Position numbers and translations under genes: made by a program. From positions 930,001 to 994,000 of the forward strand of contig JAQOTA010000053.1 in the NCBI GenBank assembly GCA_029532415.1: DNA of 64,000 nucleotides, given 5' to 3'. Below, in pieces: positions 56,940 to 64,000 of the stretch (position 1 is its first letter; the number at the start of each line of letters is the position of its first letter). The notes under the pieces are model-generated. The model saw only the letters and a program-made list of their open reading frames with translations. It ran no database searches and had not been told where the DNA came from. This DNA is from Marasmius tenuissimus. Its lineage: Eukaryota > Basidiomycota > Agaricomycetes > Agaricales > Marasmiaceae.

Positions 56940-57900
56940 TTAGACATGCTGAACCCTACACCAAGCAAACCGCCCGTAATCAGTAACCCAATATTCGAAG
57001 TCGAAGTTAAAAGCGAAATCAGAAACTCACTGAACGAACCAACGCTGGTCAGCAGCGACACAATTGCCTCCATGGGCATTTTGAGCGGCCCCACAGGTTC
57101 CGGTTATAATGTCGACGAGAGAAGACTTGAAGGGACGGATGGGTCGGTTAGTTAGGCATTAGACCCAAATTGGGTATCAGACTAACCCAGTTGTTCCGAC
57201 AATACGCCAAAGGCCCAAGATCTTGATTAACAAAGAAGGTCTTGCAGCTTCGGAAACTCATCGCGATAGTGTTATTGGCCTGAACGAATCGCCGTAAGCA
57301 TTTTTGCCCAGTCGCGTCAAGGAAGGTAGATAGCTTACCCCATTGTTAATCTGGACAATCGGCCCTGTTTAACGTTCGACATTCAGTACTCGCACGTCAA
57401 ACGATGACCCGACAAATAACCCTACCTGTATTCTCACTCTCGAACAACAAAGCATCCGCGATGACATGACAATCGCCATTGTTCGGCCCTCCACCAGAAG
57501 GAGTGAAACAGTTAGTGTTGCCTGCAAAATCCGGATAGGTCGTTCATTCTCTTTCTAGTTGCCACCAAAGGGCAGAACCGCTTACATGCTGTCCCGCAAA
57601 CGTTGGTAGGAGTGGGCGCCGTCTGTCGGGCGGCTACGTGCTGGGTGAAATCGTTATTGGGGCAGCTAAGAACCTCGGCTTTGACATTCTTGTCCTGTCC
57701 GACGAAAGTAGTGCTAACGATGGTTTGCCCGGCACAGATGGGTTCTGAGGGTGAAGGAATGGTAGAAAGGGAGAAAGAGAAGGTCAGCATAGCGCCAGTC
57801 GAGTACGAACGGCCAACGTACCCTCGGTCGGAGCAGCATTCACCGTGAGCACCACAGCAACGGCAGAGACAAAGGCGAAAGATTTGAAGGAAAACAACAT
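56940..57900 (-). CDS. Cysteine-rich secreted protein
   Basis: ATG 57900 starts the signal peptide MLFSFKSFAFVSAVAVVLTV NAAP; six or so introns of 50-70 bp follow, all GT..AG, one of them leaving an exon of about 25 bp. The mature protein contains ICAGQTIVSTTFVGQ, VCGTACNTNCFTPSGGG, PNNGDCHVIADALL, IAMSFRSCKTFF, LAYCRNNWSSLVDIITGTC and GGNCVAADQRWFVQV: eight or more cysteines and a closing WFVQV block seen in mushroom secreted proteins. The spacing DC..IA..L ... SC...F ... C..NW..L...I...C recalls the Hce2/Ecp2 effector domain, but I would not assign it. Function unknown; secreted and likely disulfide-bonded. Confidence 0.75.
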
Positions 57901-59177
57901 CCTCGCTGGTCGGTGCTCGAATTTAGAGTAGAGAGAGCGTAGTGGTAAAGTATCAGAAGAGATCCTTCACTGGGAAGCACAAGCTGCGTTCTTGGTCCTT
58001 TTTATAGGCAGACGGCAGGATCCTGTTTAGAGTTTGTTTCAACTTCCATTGCGGTAGCGCTCCCAAGACGGTGTGCTCTGGCCGCGCGCCATACATTCTT
58101 GAATGATCATCATATAGAGAAGGCTCCGGGAACGAGAAAGAGACCCATCAACCTGACGAGTCGGGATCACATGCATCTTGGTTTTGCCTGCCATGATGAT
58201 ATTTGAACACTGATGGGTAGAGGATTCGAGACCACGAGGTATATATTTGGCACAAGGGATGCGTCTTTGGATTGGTTGGAGAGAACGGGAATGCCCATTT
58301 CTGAGTTTGATTGAATGTATGAGATGCAGGAAAGATGGACGCTCACCGTGGCACCCTTTTTGTAAACTGGTAAGAATCCATCTCTACCGAGTATCAGATT
58401 CTGCTCCTATAATACAAACACGAGCGCCACAGCAGTGAGGTTGAATGAGAGTTCGCAAGGATGGGAAAGGAATGTCCAGTCCAGGGCGCAAGCCCAGGCA
58501 CGACGCGACGAGAGCGACTTCATTACGCGCCCTCGTAGAAGTGTATCTGGGCAGCTGTTGAGATTAGTACATTCCCACAAGGCACATCTGCTCGCGCTCA
58601 CCTTTCTCCAAGTATCCCTTTCCAGATATGCCATCCCAATTCCCAGAGAAACTCGGAAAAAGTTTGGATGAGTGTTGGTGTGCACGAGGGATCCTACTCA
58701 GGATAGTCGAATATGCTTCATTTTGTGATAGAAGCTATGATTAGAAGGACTTGGGTTTAAGTCAGGTCGAGAGTGTTTCGTGTGGGGAAGCTAGGTCTGA
58801 CTTTCGAGTGATCGTGGTTGTAAGTTAAGGGACGAGGCGCCCATAAGCGCCTACAAATCTGCTTTGACACCGGCTCTCAGATGAAATCGAAGACGGTTCA
58901 CACGTCGAAACTTCTTTGATTTTTCATCCTCCAATCAGTCCCTGACTCGTGCGATAAACGGTACTCATACAAATGAGGACAGCATAGGAGTGAGTGGAGA
59001 GTCACAGTTTGGAGTTCTTGCTTTAGCTTTTTGGCTGGAAAATACCCAGCGTGCCTGGTAGTAACCGCCGGAGCTGAAATGAAAACCAGGTTCAGATCAA
59101 AACTTCAGCAAAACACTCATACTATTGACTCGTTGATATTCCCAATCACCGACATACATAGTTATATATGATGCTTT
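57901..59177. other. Intergenic region
   Basis: Upstream of the Cys-rich protein gene (tttttatagg near 58000 may be its TATA region). No gene supported. Confidence 0.5.
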
Positions 59178-59693
59178 TCAGGTGCAGTTCACCGCGTCGA
59201 CCGACCAGGACGAAACCTTCGAGCCAACCAGAGATCTTCCTGGCCATGCAGTGACGAGTGACTTGAGCTGGTCAGCGGTCAAGGCAGTCGTGGCAATTGA
59301 TCCTCTAGCCGTGAAAGAACCATCCCCGTTAGTTGTAGTTGTGAAACCGGAATCCTAAGCCGCAATCAAAGAGTCAGCACCATGGGGTCTGATGAAAGCG
59401 AACACATAAGTTCACGCTATATACGAGGTCGTGGCTCGGACTTTCTATAGCAATCTGTCGGCCAATAACTATATCGAGGGCGAGGGTCAACAAAGGGCTC
59501 GCACGCGGGGTGAGCAAACATGGGTGAACGTACCATAGTTGAGCTCGGTATTTGGATCAACATTAGCCACCGAGGAGGATGTAGTAAAGACGTAGGAACA
59601 GGATGCGGGGCTTCCGGCCACCGAACGTTCAGCCTGGGCGAATGCCACAGTGGCTACGAGCAGAAGGGCCAAGAGGGAGTTGTAGACAAGCAT
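59178..59693 (-). CDS. Small secreted protein, intact SSP family member
   Basis: Three exons with consistent phases (59534-59693, 59425-59468, 59178-59354) give 126 residues. MLVYNSLLALLLVATVAFAQ is a signal peptide. The mature part has only two Cys, in ASCSYVFTTSS and at the very end (VDAVNCT), which could form one disulfide. The middle and C-terminal regions hold IAIESPSHDL, then DGSFTARGSIATTALTADQL, KSLVTAWPGRSL. Two decayed relatives lie at 2916-6012 and 24368-24500. It sits divergently next to the BTB gene, the same pairing as in the wrecked copy at 3-10 kb. I do not know the family; ADQLKSLVTAWPG might be a surface helix. A short lineage-specific secreted protein is likely. Confidence 0.72.
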
Positions 59694-60966
59694 CTATGGG
59701 AATTGTTGAGGCTGTTATGCAACACGTTTCCGGTGACAAGCAATAGTAAAGCTTAAAACAAGGTTGAACAAGGATGTCGGTGCTACGCGAGTCTGAGTAA
59801 GTCGTGGTCCATCCGTAACCGTTGCAGCACTCGGAGAACACGTTTTTGATGAACCAGGTGCATGTTTCTCACGGCCGTAACGTATGGCAGCCAGGCCATG
59901 CGCTCGAGTGTCCCTCTTTGAACAGCAATTTAGTAGTTGTCAGCTTGGATGCAGGGAATGCAAAACTGAAGCTTGAACGAGGTGGGGGCGGAAGGCAAGC
60001 TAGTGGGAGCTTGGGGTTCGGGGAGCAATTGACCCGGCCCGAAAATTGCTGTGAGAGATGACTAAGCTTGCCATCTGGAGCTGCTTGAGTTCCAGGCACG
60101 AGTCAACAACTTTCCTCTCAACCATGACCAGGCCACTTACGACGCTGCTCAGTCAGACGTACGCGCGTACACACTACTCCACTGACCCCTCGATTGAAAG
60201 CCTGGTGTCCATTAGTGGCCGACTGTTTCAGAAGACTGGCTGAACGATTCGATGAGCAGCTATGAGCAGGGTCGCGGGAGAATATGATGGGAGAAGAGGA
60301 GATGAACGACGTCAAGCTCTCGCGTATGTGGAAGCTTTGCAGTGCATGGGGCTGCTATTTTGTTGAACACAAGCTGATCACTTTGTAGCTTTCCTTGCGA
60401 GTCTGCCTAGAAGTTCTCAAACGCTCACTAGGGACACCGCGAGAACACCGAGAACACCGGGGTACTCATGCTTCAAGATTAAGTGTGGAGTTGGTGTGAA
60501 GAGCGAGAATTGGGCGGAACAGTCGGGCGCAAGTACAATGGCGAGATTGATAGGTTCAAAGAGGTTCACAGTGACATTTTAATGAAGGTCGTACTCGTAC
60601 TATGCCATCCCTCTCCAGGCAAAGATTTTGGCCCTTTCCTGTCGTGCACTTGATGGTTTGAAAACCAATCGTACCTCTACATTCGCTTATATCAGCGATG
60701 AGATAGACTTTGGAAGGGCGACGCGTAAGAGCGTGTCGTCCGGAGTCTTCATGGTTCTACTCAATGGAATATGTAATCGCTGACTTCTCCTGTGACGCAG
60801 ATTTCCTCCATTCCCTCAAGTAACCAGCCACTATCCCAAACGATGAGCTCCGAAACACTGATATAGACTTGTATAAGAATGTTTGGACGGCACGAAGACA
60901 CTGCGATATCCTGTTTCTCCTTCCAATACCTCCACAAGATCCACACGCAGAGAACGTTTCCAATTT
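59694..60966. other. Shared upstream region of SSP and BTB genes
   Basis: From about 60090 it aligns with 8590-9490. A small frame (MTRPLTTLLSQTYARTHYST) is conserved only as DNA and is not supported as a gene. Confidence 0.5.
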
Positions 60967-62123
60967 ATGTCTAGTAACGACAGCCCCGAGCTTCAAGGTT
61001 GGAACAGCGTATGACTTTCCGTACTAAGGATCATCCTCCACGCTGAACCGTCTTTGTTTACAGTACAACGGCGACCCCAACGCAACGTCGTTTCTGGACC
61101 ACAACCACGCCTCTTCGCCTTCGACTGAGGATGCATACCAGTTTCGAACTTCGTCTACTTTCGGTCTAACTGATGCGGATAGTATTCGCCCTCCGCCAAA
61201 TTTGGTATTGATCTCCAGCGACCTGGTCCTGTTTCACGTCGATGAAACTACTCTCGTCGACAAGTCTACGGATTCCTTCAAAAATCTACTCCCCTTGCCG
61301 ACGGAGGATTCGTCAAGAAGCCTCTTTATGGGGGACATTCCATCGACGGAGTTGGAAATTATGCTTCGAGCGATCTACGATGTCGAGAGTAACGTTTTAC
61401 CTTCGACCATGCAGATCGCGACCCTCATCCGAGCCATTGATCGTCTTAAAACATTCGGTGTCCAACCTTCAGCCTGCATTACGCAGGGCTCCCACCTCTA
61501 TCGATACTTGCTGGCCTGCGCTACCACGCACCCCCTCGAGGTCTATGCAACGGCAGCACATCACAATATTGCTTCGCTCGCTGTGACAGTCTCCAGCCAC
61601 ACTCTTGTCTTGGACCTCTCTGAGTTGGACGACAGCCTCTGCACGCGAATGGGCGCGATATATCTTCTTCGTCTATTTCAGCTTCACACGGCACGTCTCG
61701 AGACCCTGAAAAAACTTCTGTCGGGCGATTTGGGGCTTCATAATCCCAACCCTGTGTGCAACTTTGAGGGGCAAAAAGTCTTCAAAGGGATGTGGAACCT
61801 CGCAGTTGCTGAGATGTTCCCGACTTTGAGACCCAGTAAGTCTTCATCGGCTTTAGTATCCCACTGCGGTGCTTATTGCCTTTGCTAAACAACGTTTCCG
61901 CAGGTACGACCACATCAACCATCCGAACAACCATTTTGTCTCATACGACTGGTATTAAGTGTGAAGATTGTGCCAAGCTGAGGGACACTCGCCTCGCTCG
62001 CGTCATTGGTGAGTGGACTATGACTTCAGTGAGTATCTACACTGTAAAAGGTCCCGTTTGATTCACCTGCTGACTGTGACTTCGATAGCGCAACATCACA
62101 TTGTGATTCGCTCTTCCTCATAG
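60967..62123 (+). CDS. BTB/POZ-like domain protein
   Basis: ATG 60967: MSSNDSPELQGWNS, a GTATGAC donor, an intron ending gtttacag, then YNGDPNATSFLDH and the BTB-like core NLVLISSDLVLFHVDETTLV, FKNLLPL, IPSTELEIMLRAIYDVESNV, LIRAIDRLKTFGV. The C-terminal half HPLEVYATAAHHNIASLAVT, SSHTLVLDLSELDDSL, MGAIYLLRLFQLHTARLETL and CNFEGQKVFKGMWNLA follows the layout of the large mushroom BTB family (dimerisation or adaptor proteins, often for cullin-3). Further introns come after FPTLRP and after RLARVI; CEDC near the end is a typical zinc-like pair. The stop is at 62121-62123. Function unknown. Its duplicate is broken at 6.7-10 kb. Confidence 0.82.
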
Positions 62124-62558
62124 GATGCGCCCTTTTCACTGTTATCGAAGGCATCCACCAGGTTTTGACATGGACAGGCGCCGGACTATGCCGAGAATGG
62201 AAGACGGATTACAGATTGACATTACTCTCTTTTGTTGCATTGCAAAAATGGGAAATATACGAAGGCCAATGAATAGTCTAAGGCAATGTTGAGCTATAAT
62301 CGTCGCCAATAGCTATTCAACAGGTAGGCGGTGTCCGTGCTACTTCCGAGAGAGCATCCCGATTGGCAGACTCTATATACTTGGTTTACTTCAGTCTCTC
62401 GAATAGAATGGTTGCATGGAATTCACATGCTACTAACAGTGTCCAAAATCACAGAAGCAGGCCACCTAGAACTGTCGCTCTAAGGCCTAGAAAGTCCCGA
62501 TAAGAATAAATAAGGTCATCCGCGCAAGTTCGTATAAGAATACATTCAACGGTGCCAA
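62124..62558. other. Spacer
   Basis: 3' flanks of the BTB gene and of the chitin-deacetylase relic. No gene. Confidence 0.5.
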
Positions 62559-63700
62559 TCACTCTGCATGCTCTTCAAAGTAAGTGACGGGTCGGGGACC
62601 TGGAGTCGAGGCACTCACGTTGGGAGTACCAGGCTGACCGACGCTCTGATATGGGCTCAGACCAAGACAGTCGGCTACCGTAGCCATTTGATTGCTGCCT
62701 TCAATTTCTGGACAACGCAAGGGAGCACCTGATACCTATGGAGTGCGATAGCTGTGAGTGACAGAGGAGTTCGACGTACAAAGCACGCTCAGACTCACGC
62801 AGTAAAACCTGGAGTGGCGTGGGGAGGAAGTAAGGTTGGATCCGCCAATTCAGTGAGGGGAGTGCGGCGCGTACCGTAGGTCTCATGGTTCAAAGCGAGA
62901 ATGGTTCTTGGACGCTGATTGATCCGGCTATTACAGTCGCGGAGGATTTGGTTCACGGGATGCCCAAGGGAGTTGGCACCAGCCCTGGTAAACAAATAGA
63001 GGAACGTTGAGCCACCGCAACGTGTCCGCATAATCCGCACACGACATACTCAAAATCCCACAGCACTAGAGCCTGACCCTCGGGCTCCAGAGACATCACG
63101 TTGTAGCTCCCGTAAGTTGTGTATGTAGAGTCAGCTTATCTGGATTGGGAACAAGGGAGGACTCACGAGGTCTCATAAACGCGAGCACTACGCCAATTAT
63201 TCGCTGGAGCGCGTCTACGCATAAATGTCAGTGGAACATGAGGAATGACATGCGGCGGCGAGTGGCAGTGGTCCTTACGTTCCACGCGCTGCATCTCATC
63301 CTGGACTGAGATGAAAAAGGCGTCAATGTCTCCATGAAGTGTTTAGCGGTGGGGACATATCTTGATCCTTAGTGGAGTTAGGTCAGCATGTCGCCAGGTG
63401 TGAGAGGCAACCTGGTGTCCCTGAGCGTAGACGTAGCGAACTCCAATCTTCCATATGATCTTGATTGTAGATGTATCTCCCTAGTGAAGGGGCTTTGTAT
63501 GTGAACGGCGCTCCCGAGGCCAAGGTGAATGTACTAGCGCGCGTTCCCGTCTGAGCCAATTTTGAGTGAGGTCGAACTTCGCGTCGAGCGATTATGAATC
63601 GTATGCCATGCAGCGAGAGCATTGTCAAGAGTGGCCACTAGAGGGAGTGGAGGTAGTCTTGAGCGGCGAGTCAGTGCCTGTCAAATCTCGTGGAAGGCGT
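62559..63700 (-). pseudogene. Chitin deacetylase-like (polysaccharide deacetylase) relic
   Basis: Minus-strand pieces of a NodB-type deacetylase: YVYAQGHQVASHTWRHADLT (the metal-binding SHTWxH motif), DEMQRVE then ALQRIIGVVLAFMRPR, ALVLWDF, RPRTILALNHETY, VLPCVVQKLKAA and MATVADCLGLSPYQSVGQ. These follow the order of fungal chitin deacetylases (RPPYGSYN, WDFDSGD, ILALNHETY, VTVAECLG). It is decayed: MRPPYG is broken, VLWDF runs into sequence unlike the family, and between KLKAA and QMATVAD several bases are lost and the frame changes. The N-terminal TFDDGP motif is not found before the decay at about 63600. A secreted cell-wall enzyme ancestrally. Confidence 0.72.
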
Positions 63701-64000
63701 GCGGGTTCCTGGCCGCGAGAGGGCGTATTGTTGTAAACGCCATCATTCCGATATTCATTCGACTGACTGACTTTGGTTAGAAGCTGAGCGACCATCAAGT
63801 ACGATGGCCGACACTCTCGAGAAGGGACTCGACACTTAGCCCCAACCTTGTACTACCATACTAGCCTTCACCTATCCCGGTTACTAATGCATGTTTCATT
63901 GCACCCATCCGAAGGAAGAATCCGCAGTGGCTATTTCTCGTCTTCATGGCTCTCTGCCTCCGTCTCAAAGAGTGCTCTGCGAGGTTGAGTGGTCCGATAG
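63701..64000. other. Window end, nothing recognised
   Basis: No gene or repeat supported. Confidence 0.4.

Overview
The window is eukaryotic and fungal, most likely from a mushroom-forming basidiomycete (Agaricomycetes). The genes carry many introns of about 45-80 bp with GT..AG borders. The families are typical of that group: an F-box protein, a mushroom-type BTB protein, two DUF4246 copies, a STE3 pheromone-receptor-like GPCR, several P450s, small secreted proteins and a DHH1 helicase. All calls rest on reading translations and motifs by eye; exon borders are inferred and no search was run.

Layout. 0-12.5 kb is a repeat-rich graveyard: a DDE transposase fragment, a 2.7 kb TG..CA insertion that splits a small-secreted-protein (SSP) gene, and a BTB-like gene broken in two around an inverted-repeat element. 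A 443 bp hAT-type MITE follows. 12.7-17.9 kb is a complete Ty1/copia retrotransposon with 280 bp LTRs that look identical, a 5 bp target duplication and one in-frame TGA. 18.7-30.2 kb holds a DUF4246 gene, a convergent GH3 beta-glucosidase with a PA14 domain, a GNAT acetyltransferase, a P450 and a decayed DUF4246 copy. 30.4-38 kb holds a TA-flanked inverted-repeat element, an F-box gene, a forkhead transcription factor and a second P450. 40.4-43.5 kb holds a PAR32-like (DUF3602) gene split by a 452 bp hAT-type MITE, then DHH1.

44.3-49.7 kb is the most interesting stretch. A STE3-like receptor gene with an in-frame TGA lies between two copies of a ~300 bp direct repeat, with two MITEs upstream. 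Next to it is a 57-residue secreted peptide precursor ending in FCAAFRGGCI, laid out like an alpha-factor-type pheromone (signal peptide, pro-region, X-Pro dipeptide spacer, Cys-x6-Cys ring). 51.1-56.7 kb has a P450 relic, a siderophore-iron transporter with upstream GATA sites and an in-frame TGA, and a DXD glycosyltransferase. 56.9-64 kb has a Cys-rich secreted protein, the intact SSP gene, the intact BTB gene and a decayed chitin-deacetylase-like gene.

Themes. The divergent SSP-BTB pair at 59-62 kb has a wrecked duplicate at 3-10 kb, so part of the window arose by segmental duplication. Several genes are broken by insertions or by TGA codons; in one case the intact paralogue shows CGA became TGA, as expected for C-to-T change at CpG. 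No classical biosynthetic cluster is evident. The genes look mostly independent (secretion, detoxification, iron uptake, signalling, mRNA decay).
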